Assembly (NCBI GenBank): GCA_024707405.1
Contig: JANPZU010000008.1
Location: 1-64,000, forward strand
DNA: 64,000 nt
Direction of reading: 5' to 3'
From: Luteimonas sp.
GTDB lineage: Bacteria > Pseudomonadota > Gammaproteobacteria > Xanthomonadales > Xanthomonadaceae
The number at the start of each line of letters is the position of its first letter. The first letter of the stretch is position 1. This document shows, piece by piece, positions 19,905 through 27,988 of the stretch. The position numbers and the translations under genes were made by a program. The notes below the pieces were generated by a model. The model saw only the letters and a list, made by a program, of their open reading frames with translations, searched no databases and was not told the origin of the DNA.

Positions 19905-20315
19905 ATGCGAAAGCCTTGGCTCACCCTGTTTCTTGTTCTTGTCCTGCTAGGCACAACGGCAGATACTTTCGCATCGCGGGAGGGCATTCTGCCCATAAGC
20001 GCATTTGCGCTGGAGTCTCCTGGCATTGGGGGCTCCGGGCCGGTCAAAGTCTCTGGCGCACAATCTTCGGATGGAATCTCGCTGCTGCGAGTAGAAGCTT
20101 TCGGCAAACAATTTACCCTTCGTCCGGAGCATCTGAAAGAACTTCAAGGGTTCGGCTCCAACGGGGTCAAAATCACATACGAGGGTGGCTACGTCGACTT
20201 AGGTGGCCGTACCATTTATGTAATTTTCTCGCGCGGATTCACCTCTGGCCAAGTTGCTCAGAAGTATGTAGCGCTATCGGAGGATGGTTCGGTTTCGGTA
20301 GGTCGCGTGCCGTGA
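19905..20315 (+). CDS. Cassette 5: secreted hypothetical protein
   Basis: 136 residues. A Sec signal peptide covers residues 1-24 (KPWLTLFLVLVLLGTTADTF, cleavage near FAS). The mature part is beta-rich with no recognised domain. Ends with its own TGA before the attC. The ATG follows R' by 4 bp. Confidence 0.75.
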   Translation: MRKPWLTLFLVLVLLGTTADTFASREGILPISAFALESPGIGGSGPVKVSGAQSSDGISLLRVEAFGKQFTLRPEHLKELQGFGSNGVKITYEGGYVDLGGRTIYVIFSRGFTSGQVAQKYVALSEDGSVSVGRVP

Positions 20316-20322
20316 GAGACGC

Positions 20323-20382
20323 GCCTAACAATTCATTCAAGCCGACGCCGCTTCGCGGCGCGGCTTAATTCAGGCGTTAGCC
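20323..20382 (+). repeat. attC5
   Basis: R'' GCCTAAC, R' GTTAGCC, class 1 stem. Confidence 0.96.
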
Positions 20383-20613
20383 TGCGGCACCGACTGCTGA
20401 TTGCCAATCAGAAAAGCCTGACGCGACTGTGCGTGTTGTCGCTATCGACTGGATTCGTTTTCATCTGCTACAAAAGCGTCGCGTCGTGTCGCGACCAAGC
20501 GAGCTTGGGCGCAACACGCTTCGGCGCTTTTTGGTGGCCGCTGTTCCCCGCCGGGTCTTCGCCCGGAGCCTCGTTGTTCCGGCATGACGTGATCGGGCAC
20601 GGCAACAGCCGCA
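20377..20613 (+). other. Cassette 6, noncoding family B copy 2
   Basis: Same length as copy 1. Sub-lineage with TGTCGC and GACGTG variants, shared only with copy 3 which follows directly. Confidence 0.8.
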
Positions 20614-20729
20614 CGCTAACAAGTCGTTCAACCCGACGCCGTTTCGTGGCTCCTTTGAGGCAGCCGCAAGCTGATCTATGATCGCCCAGGAAACCCCGCG
20701 TCCGGCGCGGGTTAACTCAGGCGTTAGCC
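20614..20729 (+). repeat. attC6, long 116-bp type
   Basis: R'' CGCTAAC, R' GTTAGCC; same long loop as attC2. Confidence 0.92.
20655..20682 (+). promoter_or_regulatory. Sigma70-like promoter inside attC6 loop
   Basis: TTGAGG-16-TATGAT. Would read into family B copy 3. Confidence 0.55.
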
Positions 20730-20960
20730 TGCGGCACCGACTGCTGATTGCCAATCAGAAAAGCCTGACGCGACTGTGCGTGTTGTCGCTATCGACTGGA
20801 TTCGTTTTCATCTGCTACAAAAGCGTCGCGTCGTGTCGCGACCAAGCGAGCTTGGGCGCAACACGCTTCGGCGCTTTTTGGTGGCCGCTGTTCCCCGCCG
20901 GGTCTTCGCCCGGAGCCTCGTTGTTCCGGCATGACGTGATCGGGCACGGCAACAGCCGCA
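20724..20960 (+). other. Cassette 7, noncoding family B copy 3
   Basis: Appears identical to copy 2, in direct tandem with it, so this looks like a recent cassette duplication. Confidence 0.8.
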
Positions 20961-21076
20961 CGCTAACAAGTCGTTCAACCCGACGCCGTTTCGTGGCTCC
21001 TTTGAGGCAGCCGCAAGCTGATCTATGATCGCCCAGGAAACCCCGCGTCCGGCGCGGGTTAACTCAGGCGTTAGGC
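20961..21076 (+). repeat. attC7, long 116-bp type
   Basis: R'' CGCTAAC, R' GTTAGGC. Confidence 0.92.
21002..21029 (+). promoter_or_regulatory. Sigma70-like promoter inside attC7 loop
   Basis: TTGAGG-16-TATGAT, 68 bp upstream of the cassette 8 start codon, a plausible leader length. Confidence 0.6.
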
Positions 21077-21096
21077 CGCTCGGCAGGAACTCGACT

Positions 21097-21357
21097 ATGA
21101 GGAGCATTGGCGGTGGAGACAACATCGAGGTTCGCCACTTCATGGATGACGAGCATCAGATAACTATCGGACTAGATAGGAGCCTATGGCCTTTGATTCA
21201 GCGCATCGCCAACCAAGCAGCAGCTGACAATCAATGGCTTGGAGCCAAGGGCAGCGAGTGGGAATACCTGAACATCTGGATAGTTGGTCTTGTAGCACAG
21301 TGCCCGAGAGGTGTTGAAGCCCATGAATGGATCACTGATACAGTCAATCGATCGTGA
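21097..21357 (+). CDS. Cassette 8: hypothetical protein
   Basis: 86 residues, soluble, no signal peptide. Contains SLWPLIQRIANQAAADNQWLG and a Trp-rich C-terminal half; no family recognised. Small size and soluble character would fit an immunity protein, but that is only a guess. ATG 21097 has GCAGGAA upstream; the frame is open back into the long attC, and that extension was rejected. Confidence 0.65.
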   Translation: MRSIGGGDNIEVRHFMDDEHQITIGLDRSLWPLIQRIANQAAADNQWLGAKGSEWEYLNIWIVGLVAQCPRGVEAHEWITDTVNRS

Positions 21358-21423
21358 TATCCGCTCGCAATCCTCACTGTTGCTGGGTGTCAGTTGGGGT
21401 GAGTCTTGGGAACGGGTGGCGCG

Positions 21424-21483
21424 GCCTAACAATTCATTCAAGCCGACGCCGCTTCGCGGCGCGGCTTAATTCAGGCGTTAGGC
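21424..21483 (+). repeat. attC8
   Basis: R'' GCCTAAC, R' GTTAGGC, class 1 stem. Confidence 0.96.
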
Positions 21484-21486
21484 CGC

Positions 21487-21864
21487 ATGAGACACTTCCG
21501 CAAGATGCTCAGATGGATTCTCTTGACCGCCGGGATTGTCTGGGGCCTTTTGCAGCTCAACGGTGCCGTTTTTGCCGCATGGGCCGCAGGCGGGCCACCT
21601 TCACCCAACCCAGACGGCTGGCTATTTGTCGCAGGCAACCGTTTGGCCTGGGCCGCCGCATCTTTCTTGGCGGGAGCCGGTCTGTTCGTCCTGCTGCGCC
21701 GCGATCGCCCTGCCAGCCGCTATGTTGTGGTGGCACTGGTGGCAGCGGTTCTTCTTACAGCCTTCCCGTACATCCGCGAGTTCATCGCCTCGGATGCTTG
21801 CTTAGACTCAGGTGGTCGTTGGTCGGAGCTGCGGTGTGTTCACAGTGATCCGTCTGCGGCCTAA
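21487..21864 (+). CDS. Cassette 9: membrane protein
   Basis: 125 residues with about three transmembrane helices (10-30, 50-69, 77-94) and a short outer C-terminal part containing two cysteines (SDACLDSGGRWSELRCV) that could form a disulphide. No family recognised. The stop codon is the TAA of the attC R'' box. Confidence 0.78.
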   Translation: MRHFRKMLRWILLTAGIVWGLLQLNGAVFAAWAAGGPPSPNPDGWLFVAGNRLAWAAASFLAGAGLFVLLRRDRPASRYVVVALVAAVLLTAFPYIREFIASDACLDSGGRWSELRCVHSDPSAA

Positions 21865-21918
21865 CAATTCATTCAAGCCGACGCCGCTTCGCGGCGCGGC
21901 TTAACTCAGGCGTTAGCC
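21859..21918 (+). repeat. attC9
   Basis: R'' GCCTAAC, R' GTTAGCC, class 1 stem, AACTC in the right arm. Confidence 0.96.
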
Positions 21919-22149
21919 TGCGGCACCGACTGCTGATTGCCAATCAGAAAAGCCTGACGCGACTGTGCGTGTTGTCGCTATCGACTGGATTCGTTTTCAT
22001 CTGCTACAAAAGCGTCGCGTCGTGTTGCGACCAAGCGAGCTTGGGCGCAACACGCTTCGGCGCTTTTTGGTGGCCGCTGTTCCCCGCCGGGTCTTCGCCC
22101 GGAGCCTCGTTGTTCCGGCATGACGCGATCGGGCACGGCAACAGCCGCA
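21913..22149 (+). other. Cassette 10, noncoding family B copy 4
   Basis: Matches copies 1 and 8 at the variable positions (TGTTGC, GCCTCG, GACGCG). Confidence 0.8.
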
Positions 22150-22265
22150 CGCTAACAAGTCGTTCAACCCGACGCCGTTTCGTGGCTCCTTTGAGGCAGC
22201 CGCAAGCTGATCTATGATCGCCCAGGAAACCCCGCGTCCGGCGCGGGTTAACTCAGGCGTTAGGC
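22150..22265 (+). repeat. attC10, long 116-bp type
   Basis: R'' CGCTAAC, R' GTTAGGC. Confidence 0.92.
22191..22218 (+). promoter_or_regulatory. Sigma70-like promoter inside attC10 loop
   Basis: TTGAGG-16-TATGAT, 64 bp upstream of the cassette 11 start. Confidence 0.6.
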
Positions 22266-22281
22266 TTCACATGGAAAGTTC

Positions 22282-22674
22282 ATGCTAGAACCCAACCAAT
22301 TTGAAGAAGACGAGGCTTGGGTTGTTTTCCAACTCAATGATGCTCCCGTTCGCACCGAGCAAGACGGAGATTTCAATTGCATCGCACTCATGGACGCTGC
22401 AAGCGGCTTCATCTTTGGCACTGCTTTCGTGTCTGTTGCGCAGGCCGAGCCTTCCGTGTTTGAAGTGCGTAAATTATTCAGTTCATGCTTGGAGCGCAGC
22501 GGTGGCACCCCTGCCACCCTTCTGCTCCCGAAGGGGCAATTCCAAACTACGTTCCCCTCGGAGGCCAAGCGCCGCGGAATCACCGCCGTCCATGTTCATG
22601 AGACAGAACTTTTATCTCTCACCTCTGAGGCCACGCAAGGCTTCCGAGAGCATGTGCAGGGTTGCCGGGCGTGA
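22282..22674 (+). CDS. Cassette 11: hypothetical protein
   Basis: 130 residues, soluble. The core IALMDAASGFIFGTAFVS, then a helix with FEVRKLFSSCLE, looks like an alpha/beta (RNase H-like) fold, but I do not recognise the family. ATG 22282 preceded by GGAAAG; an earlier ATG at 22271 closes after four codons. Confidence 0.75.
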   Translation: MLEPNQFEEDEAWVVFQLNDAPVRTEQDGDFNCIALMDAASGFIFGTAFVSVAQAEPSVFEVRKLFSSCLERSGGTPATLLLPKGQFQTTFPSEAKRRGITAVHVHETELLSLTSEATQGFREHVQGCRA

Positions 22675-22675
22675 A

Positions 22676-22735
22676 GCCTAACAATTCATTCAAGCCGACG
22701 CCGCTTCGCGGCGCGGCTTAATTCAGGCGTTATAC
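22676..22735 (+). repeat. attC11
   Basis: R'' GCCTAAC, R' GTTATAC, class 1 stem. Confidence 0.96.
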
Positions 22736-23069
22736 GTGGGTGTGGGTTCGGGGTTGTTGCGTCGGCCGTCACCTCCCCGGTGCTGCCAACTCGCATCGCT
22801 CGGTGGCACAGCTCGCTTCTTTCGGCATCGCGTTCGCGCCGCAGTCTGCTCCAAGACCATCGCTTCGTTGGTGCGCTCGTGCGGCCTCGCCGTTGCGAGT
22901 TCCTCGCCTTGCGCATCGCCAAGCCGGTGACGCGCGCTTTCGGGCTGCGGCGCGGCCTGGGCTTCGGTTCCACCCGGCCTCTCCGTGTCGTCGGGTTGCA
23001 TCCGGTGACAATCGGTTCCCCGGCCTGGCTGGCGTCATTGCGGTCGCCGGGCTTCGGGCGTACCGTGGC
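22730..23069 (+). other. Cassette 12, noncoding family C copy 2
   Basis: Very close to copy 1 (19181), with scattered substitutions that do not respect any reading frame. Confidence 0.75.
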
Positions 23070-23129
23070 GCATAACAATTCATTCAAGCCGATGCCGCTT
23101 CGCGGCACGGCTTAATTCAGGCGTTAGGC
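23070..23129 (+). repeat. attC12
   Basis: R'' GCATAAC, R' GTTAGGC, class 2 stem. Confidence 0.95.
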
Positions 23130-23142
23130 CGCAGGAGAAAGT

Positions 23143-23421
23143 GTGCGGGACATTGACGCAATCATTGCTCAGCTGCATCTGACACACCCTGACATATCAG
23201 CAGCTCAGCTGACTGTCTTACATCCCGGCGCTGACGACGACGGTTTGTGGTTCTTCCGCCATCCGGATACTGACGTTGAGGTGCAACTTGAGTCTAGTAC
23301 CGGCACTTGTCCCTTCTTGTTTGAAAGCTCAAGGTCGGCTGATCGATTCACAGCGGGCAGTGTTGAGCAAGCCGTCGCATTCGTGGTCGCAGGACTTGGC
23401 ATTTCAGGGCCAGCGGCCTAA
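23143..23421 (+). CDS. Cassette 13: hypothetical protein, first of three paralogues
   Basis: 92 residues starting with GTG behind AGGAGAAAGT. Sequence features: ISAAQLTVLHPGADDDGLWF and VQLESSTGTCPFLFESS, then SVEQAVAFVVAGLG. Paralogues lie at 33007 and 37547; most differences among the three are silent or conservative, so the protein is selected. Soluble, acidic, immunity-like in size. Stop is the attC TAA. Confidence 0.85.
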   Translation: MRDIDAIIAQLHLTHPDISAAQLTVLHPGADDDGLWFFRHPDTDVEVQLESSTGTCPFLFESSRSADRFTAGSVEQAVAFVVAGLGISGPAA

Positions 23422-23475
23422 CAATTCATTCAAGCCGACGCCGCTTCGCGGCGCGGCTTAATTCAGGCGTTAGGG
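23416..23475 (+). repeat. attC13
   Basis: R'' GCCTAAC, R' GTTAGGG, class 1 stem. Confidence 0.96.
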
Positions 23476-23479
23476 CCCT

Positions 23480-23839
23480 ATGGACAGAGCACGGGCGCTC
23501 AAACTTGTCGAAGAGTCGTTTGCTCGGGGCAGTCATACGCCATGCTCCTGGGCACCTGACCCGGACGCATACATCGCGGCAGAGCAGTCCAAGCTTCTGT
23601 CTCGGCTGATAGATCCTTTTCCTGTACTTGTTCGCGCCGACGAGTGGGCTCAAAAGTATTGCGGTCGCACTGCCGGGCCTCATGCCATGTACGCTATCGC
23701 TCAACTTGACGGGCAATGGCTGTTCTACAGCACATCTTTGTCTCAGTTTTTTCTTGGCTACGGTAAGCTCGAAGACAAGGAGGGGTTCTCAATGCTCGGC
23801 CACTCGTCGGGTGATGCACTGGCAGAGTGGCTCGGCTAG
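23480..23839 (+). CDS. Cassette 14: hypothetical protein
   Basis: 119 residues, soluble. Has a CSWAPDPDAYIAAEQSKLL stretch and a C-terminal part WLFYSTSLSQFFLGYG followed by LGHSSGDALAEWLG, which recalls SUKH/immunity-type folds without a firm match. ATG sits 4 bp after R'. Confidence 0.75.
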   Translation: MDRARALKLVEESFARGSHTPCSWAPDPDAYIAAEQSKLLSRLIDPFPVLVRADEWAQKYCGRTAGPHAMYAIAQLDGQWLFYSTSLSQFFLGYGKLEDKEGFSMLGHSSGDALAEWLG

Positions 23840-23841
23840 GG

Positions 23842-23901
23842 CCCTAACAATTCATTCAAGCCGACGCCGCTTCGCGGCGCGGCTTAATTCAGGCGTTAGC
23901 A
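23842..23901 (+). repeat. attC14
   Basis: R'' CCCTAAC, R' GTTAGCA, class 1 stem. Confidence 0.96.
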
Positions 23902-23904
23902 CTC

Positions 23905-24372
23905 ATGAAAGCCATCGCCATCCTGCTAGCTATATCCTTCTCAAGCCCTGTGCTGACGGATGCGGTTGTGCTTCCGCTTACAGATGCTGATGCAGAGATT
24001 AGCTACCCAAGCATCGAGTACCTATCTACTTCCGGAAGCATCCAACTTCCATTGACTGGCAATCCGGAATTACTGCCAGAAGAAACGCCACAAACCGAAG
24101 CTTTACGCGTTGTGGTCTACCTGTCAGAGATCTATCACTCAGTCGTGATAGAAACAATTACTACCGGGACGGAAGGGTGCTGTAGCAAAGTCCAGAGCCG
24201 TCAGACATTTGACTTATCTGAATTTGCTAAAAGTGCTGGCTTCACAGGTGAAGTTTCCGGATTTCGTTTCATAGAATGGTCATCTTCACGTTCCTTCCGA
24301 TTTACTTATCAAAGCGTTATGTTCTCTGCCGAAGTTCTTTCCGATGGCCATATCAGAATTGAACGCGCATGA
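23905..24372 (+). CDS. Cassette 15: secreted hypothetical protein (copy 1)
   Basis: 155 residues with a signal peptide (residues 1-19, MKAIAILLAISFSSPVLTDA). The mature protein contains a CC pair (TEGCCSKVQ) and beta-strand-like alternation. No family recognised. An apparently identical gene lies at 48946, 25 kb away, also followed by a family D cassette. Confidence 0.82.
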   Translation: MKAIAILLAISFSSPVLTDAVVLPLTDADAEISYPSIEYLSTSGSIQLPLTGNPELLPEETPQTEALRVVVYLSEIYHSVVIETITTGTEGCCSKVQSRQTFDLSEFAKSAGFTGEVSGFRFIEWSSSRSFRFTYQSVMFSAEVLSDGHIRIERA

Positions 24373-24373
24373 G

Positions 24374-24433
24374 TGCTAACAATTCATTCAAGCCGACGCC
24401 GCTTCGCGGCGCGGCTTAATTCAGGCGTTATGC
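24374..24433 (+). repeat. attC15
   Basis: R'' TGCTAAC, R' GTTATGC, class 1 stem. Confidence 0.96.
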
Positions 24434-24696
24434 GTGGAATGGCAGTTTAAAGCTGTCGCGGCGTCCGCCTGATTGCTCCGCTTACCAACGTCGCCGCTCT
24501 CGCCTTCGCCTGGCATCGTAGGCGCTAGGGTTTCGACCTGATTGTCTCCGCTATCGTCCGGTCGGCGCCAACGGACTTCGGTGGCTTTGGTTCCGGGCCA
24601 CTCACTGCTGCGTCCTTCGTTTGGCGGCTATCGCATCCCTGCTTTGCCGGGCGTAAGATCCGTCAGATGTGCAGGGTTCGCCGGTTGGCGGGGACT
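24428..24696 (+). other. Cassette 16, noncoding family D copy 1
   Basis: 269-bp body starting TTATGCGTGGAATGGC and ending GGCGGGGACTGCATAAC. The most conserved inner block is GGCGCCAACGGACTTCGG, present in all seven copies. No frame is conserved between copies. Confidence 0.75.
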
Positions 24697-24756
24697 GCAT
24701 AACAATTCATTCAAGCCGATGCCGCTTCGCGGCACGGCTTAATTCAGGCGTTAGGG
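24697..24756 (+). repeat. attC16
   Basis: R'' GCATAAC, R' GTTAGGG, class 2 stem. Confidence 0.95.
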
Positions 24757-24766
24757 GGCTAATGCA

Positions 24767-25120
24767 ATGGTGTCGCATCTGATACGGATTTTCTGCGCGG
24801 TTTCCCTAGCTGCTCTGGCTGGGTGCGCTTCTTCACCTGCCAAGCCTTGCAGTCCGCTCGGCACCTCAGCCTGCGGAGTGCAGGTCGCAAACGTAGCGCG
24901 TGACGTTGCTGGCTGGCACAACGCACAACAACCAAACTGCCGATACGTTCGCCCGTTGTCCGCTGAAATCATACGGGACGAGGGCGATGCGGTAGTGGAG
25001 CATTGGACTATTGAAGCTTGTGATAGCAAACAGTTCACTTATCGTGCATATCTGCTACCGGGCGGTGGCCTGACAGTCATGGTTTCTGACGTGCGTCCTG
25101 ACGATCGGGCCGCCCCCTAA
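24767..25120 (+). CDS. Cassette 17: lipoprotein
   Basis: 117 residues. Signal peptide with lipobox LAGC (C20), so an envelope lipoprotein. The mature part has cysteines CSPLGTSACG and C-terminal beta-like YRAYLLPGGGLTVMVSDV; no family recognised. Stop is the attC TAA. Confidence 0.8.
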   Translation: MVSHLIRIFCAVSLAALAGCASSPAKPCSPLGTSACGVQVANVARDVAGWHNAQQPNCRYVRPLSAEIIRDEGDAVVEHWTIEACDSKQFTYRAYLLPGGGLTVMVSDVRPDDRAAP

Positions 25121-25174
25121 CAATTCATTCAAGCCGACGCCGCTTCGCGGCGCGGCTTAATTCAGGCGTTAGGT
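25115..25174 (+). repeat. attC17
   Basis: R'' CCCTAAC, R' GTTAGGT, class 1 stem. Confidence 0.96.
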
Positions 25175-25190
25175 CTCACAGGAGGAGTCG

Positions 25191-26045
25191 ATGCACGTCG
25201 ATGATGCGATTCATGGTATTTCGACGCTCATACAAGTCCAAACTGCAACGGGCGGGTCACAGGGGACAGGTTTCTTCTACCAGCAGCTTTCACCGCGAGA
25301 CCCGAGCAAGGACGGGCAATGGAGAAAAGTTGAGGACGCTTGGCTGATAACAAATCGCCACGTACTACTTCCCCAAAGTTCGGCCGGCGAGTCAATCCCC
25401 ACTTCGCTAACCTTTCATCTAAGAAAGATGGTGGATGGCTCGATCGTGTGGGAGCCGATCACTCTAGACCAATCGTCCCTGATTTCGCGAGCACGCCTAC
25501 ATGCAAATCCTGACGTTGATGTATGCGCTATACGCGTTCTTGACCTTATCAGCGACAGAATCAAATCTGGGGAGACATATTTAAACTGGTACGGCGTTTC
25601 AAGCGACAACCTTGCTGGGAACAACAAGATCAACCCGCACGTCGCAAGTGACGCTGTCGTAGTTGGTTACCCGCGTGGATTCTACGACCACGTAAACGTC
25701 TTCCCAATCGTAAAGTCCGGTATCATCGCCTCACGCTGGGGCGCAAATTTTCAAGGGCAACCATACTTCCTCATAGACGCCAAACTCTTTCCTGGCTCAT
25801 CAGGCAGCATCGTGATCTCCAAGCCCACAGATCTCGTTGTTGAGGATGGGAAGTTCTTTCATGCCAAGGAGAAGCAGTTTGCTTTTCTCGGGATATTTTC
25901 TGGAGAGCCCTACCAGTCTCATAGCCCAATTGAGTTTGATGATCTAACTATCATCCGGAAGAGTGGTTTCAATGTTGGCATCGTTTGGTATGGTCATCTC
26001 GTAGACGAGATTCTCACTTCCGGGGTATCGCTAAGTGAGACCTAA
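25191..26045 (+). CDS. Cassette 18: trypsin-like serine protease
   Basis: 284 residues, the largest cassette protein. A chymotrypsin/HtrA-like triad is readable: His in WLITNRHVLL (about residue 58), Asp in ANPDVDVCAIRV (about 110), Ser in KLFPGSSGSIV (about 204). There is no signal peptide and no PDZ domain, so it probably acts in the cytoplasm. Stand-alone proteases of this kind occur in defence islands, which would fit the array, but no partner gene is present. Strong ribosome site AGGAGGAG before ATG; stop is the attC TAA. Confidence 0.88.
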   Translation: MHVDDAIHGISTLIQVQTATGGSQGTGFFYQQLSPRDPSKDGQWRKVEDAWLITNRHVLLPQSSAGESIPTSLTFHLRKMVDGSIVWEPITLDQSSLISRARLHANPDVDVCAIRVLDLISDRIKSGETYLNWYGVSSDNLAGNNKINPHVASDAVVVGYPRGFYDHVNVFPIVKSGIIASRWGANFQGQPYFLIDAKLFPGSSGSIVISKPTDLVVEDGKFFHAKEKQFAFLGIFSGEPYQSHSPIEFDDLTIIRKSGFNVGIVWYGHLVDEILTSGVSLSET

Positions 26046-26099
26046 CAATTCATTCAAGCCGACGCCGCTTCGCGGCGCGGCTTAATTCCGGCGTTAGCC
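26040..26099 (+). repeat. attC18
   Basis: R'' ACCTAAC, R' GTTAGCC, class 1 stem, right arm AATTCCGGC. Confidence 0.96.
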
Positions 26100-26158
26100 G
26101 CCAATGGTGGTTCACCGCCAAGATCAGGCTAGTCTATCTAGTCGCGTTAGTTCAGGGG

Positions 26159-26590
26159 ATGGAGATGGGGATACCAAAGAAGCTACATAAGGGATGGATG
26201 AGGATATGGATTGTCTCTTCCATACTCATAACTTTGGTAGTTTTTGTTAGGGTTTATCCGACCGAAGAAAATCAAAGAACATGGTTCAGCTCCGGGTACA
26301 CCCGAGATCAGATAAGAACCCATGATGATGAAAGGGCGGCTATTCAGGACTTCTTTTCACGCCCATACATTCCGGATCGGGCGCGAGGCTGCCGTAATGA
26401 TGCGTACTTGTCTCCCTTGAACTGGGACTCCGAGAAATCATTGATGGTTGTGAAATGCCCTCGAAGTAGTCTGGAGAGAATTCTCAATCCATTGTTCATC
26501 TCTGTGATTCTATCTGCCCTTCTTTTCCTCGCAGGACTGGTCGTTTCTTGGGTAAGAAAAGGGTTCATGCAACAAAGGAGCATCAACTAG
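26159..26590 (+). CDS. Cassette 19: membrane protein
   Basis: 143 residues with a transmembrane helix near each end (about 16-31 and 110-131) and a charged middle part that includes two cysteines. No family recognised. ATG 26159 follows AGGGG; ATG 26165 is an alternative. Unusually long 60-bp leader after R'. Confidence 0.75.
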   Translation: MEMGIPKKLHKGWMRIWIVSSILITLVVFVRVYPTEENQRTWFSSGYTRDQIRTHDDERAAIQDFFSRPYIPDRARGCRNDAYLSPLNWDSEKSLMVVKCPRSSLERILNPLFISVILSALLFLAGLVVSWVRKGFMQQRSIN

Positions 26591-26614
26591 TCGTTGTTCA
26601 GTACGCGAGCAAGC

Positions 26615-26674
26615 GGCTAACAATTCATTCAAGCCGACGCCGCTTCGCGGCGCGGCTTAATTCAGGCGTTAGGT
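26615..26674 (+). repeat. attC19
   Basis: R'' GGCTAAC, R' GTTAGGT, class 1 stem. Confidence 0.96.
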
Positions 26675-26705
26675 GGCGTGAACTAACACAGCAATCGGAG
26701 GCAGC

Positions 26706-27134
26706 ATGAAAGTCTGGGGACTGCGTATTGCTAGATGGGTCTTTGCATCGTTCTATCTGTTCGCTGGAGTGATGCGAATAGTTCATTCTGGCACAGCGGC
26801 TCCGTTTGCAAACCCCAAGTCTGAGGCGCTGAACTCCGCACTTAGAGAGGCACAATTCGTTGACCCGCTTCTAGCCGTGACGTTAGTAGCTGGCGGCGCT
26901 CTCATGCTGTTTCATCGCACAGCCCCTCTCGGTATTGTTATCTTCGCGCCTTTGATCCTAGTCTTCTCCCTGTTCCACATCGTGCTGAATGAAACGGCAT
27001 GGTTTGGGGCGCTGACGCTTGCGTACTTCTTACTTCTTGTTTGGGCATACAGGTCGGCGTTCGTTGCCTTATGGAGCTACGGCCTGCCACCTAACAATTC
27101 ATTCAAGCCGACGCCGCTTCGCGGCGCGGCTTAA
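26706..27134 (+). CDS. Cassette 20: DoxX-like membrane protein with attC-encoded tail
   Basis: 142 residues with four predicted helices (8-25, 58-72, 75-97, 102-122); LRIARWVFASFYLFAGVMR resembles DoxX-like proteins. Paralogues occur at 29695 and 35610. The frame has no stop before attC and continues for 13 residues (NNSFKPTPLRGAA) to the TAA in the right stem arm. Ribosome site GGAGGCAGC. Confidence 0.85.
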   Translation: MKVWGLRIARWVFASFYLFAGVMRIVHSGTAAPFANPKSEALNSALREAQFVDPLLAVTLVAGGALMLFHRTAPLGIVIFAPLILVFSLFHIVLNETAWFGALTLAYFLLLVWAYRSAFVALWSYGLPPNNSFKPTPLRGAA

Positions 27135-27148
27135 TTCAGGCGTTATAC
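27089..27148 (+). repeat. attC20
   Basis: R'' ACCTAAC, R' GTTATAC, class 1 stem; translated as the C-terminus of the preceding gene. Confidence 0.96.
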
Positions 27149-27477
27149 GTGGGTGGCGGTTCATTGCGGTTGCATCGCCACTCACCGACAACACTCCGCT
27201 CATTGGTATCGCGCTTCAGTACAGCTCGCTTCTTTCAGCATTGCGTGCGCGCCGCTTGCGGCTTCATGGTCGTCGCTTCGTTGTTGCGCTCACGCAGTCC
27301 TGCGTCGGATCGCACTTTGCCTCGCGCATCGGCAAGCAAGTGTGGTGCACTCGGGCTGCGGCGCCCGGTCTTCGGTTCCACCGGGCCTCTCCGTGTCATT
27401 GGCTTGCATCCGGTGACAATCCGTTCCCCAGGCTGGCTGGCGTCGTTGCAGCCGCCGGGCTTCGGGCGTACCGTGGC
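27143..27477 (+). other. Cassette 21, noncoding family C copy 3
   Basis: 335 bp, more diverged from copies 1-2, closer to copies 4-6 (GGCGGTTCATTGCGGTTGCATC start). Confidence 0.75.
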
Positions 27478-27537
27478 GTATAACAATTCATTCAAGCCGA
27501 TGCCGCTTCGCGGCACGGCTTAATTCAGGCGTTAGCC
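27478..27537 (+). repeat. attC21
   Basis: R'' GTATAAC, R' GTTAGCC, class 2 stem. Confidence 0.95.
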
Positions 27538-27550
27538 CGCTGAGGCAAGT

Positions 27551-27931
27551 ATGGACATCATCTCAACCATCAGTACTTCAATTGGACTGGCCCAGCGCCT
27601 TCGCGAGATCTCGAAGAACATAGCTGACGCAGAGTTCAAGAACCTTCTCGCCGATCTTTCGAGTGAGCTAGCTGATGCCAAGCTGGAAGCTGCGTCTCTG
27701 AAAGAAAAGCTCGCTGCTTTGCAGGAAGAGAACACACTGCTCAAGCAAACGGCATCATCCTCGACTGAAAAGCCGAGCGGTAGAAAGTGGGGATGCTATC
27801 AATTTGAGGGCGAATCTGGTCTCTTCTGCCCAGGTTGCTGGGATTCAAAACGCAAGAAGTCCTCTACGACGCGCATAGACACGCATTTTCGCAAGTGCTC
27901 GGTCTGCCAAGCTATGCTCGGCGCGGGCTAA
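27551..27931 (+). CDS. Cassette 22: coiled-coil plus zinc-ribbon protein
   Basis: 126 residues. Residues about 20-70 form a heptad-like coiled coil (LADAKLEAASLKEKLAALQE). The C-terminal part carries CPGCWD and CSVC, with a His between, as in a zinc ribbon. DNA or RNA binding is possible. Stop is the attC TAA. Confidence 0.82.
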   Translation: MDIISTISTSIGLAQRLREISKNIADAEFKNLLADLSSELADAKLEAASLKEKLAALQEENTLLKQTASSSTEKPSGRKWGCYQFEGESGLFCPGCWDSKRKKSSTTRIDTHFRKCSVCQAMLGAG

Positions 27932-27985
27932 CAATTCATTCAAGCCGATGCCGCTTCGCGGCACGGCTTAATTCAAGCATTAGAG
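27926..27985 (+). repeat. attC22, with damaged R' box
   Basis: R'' GGCTAAC, class 2 stem, but the right end reads AATTCAAGCATTAGAG: the crossover G of GTT is replaced by A. The homologous site attC77 before a copy of the same next cassette has intact GTTAGAG. Confidence 0.9.
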
Positions 27986-27988
27986 GCC

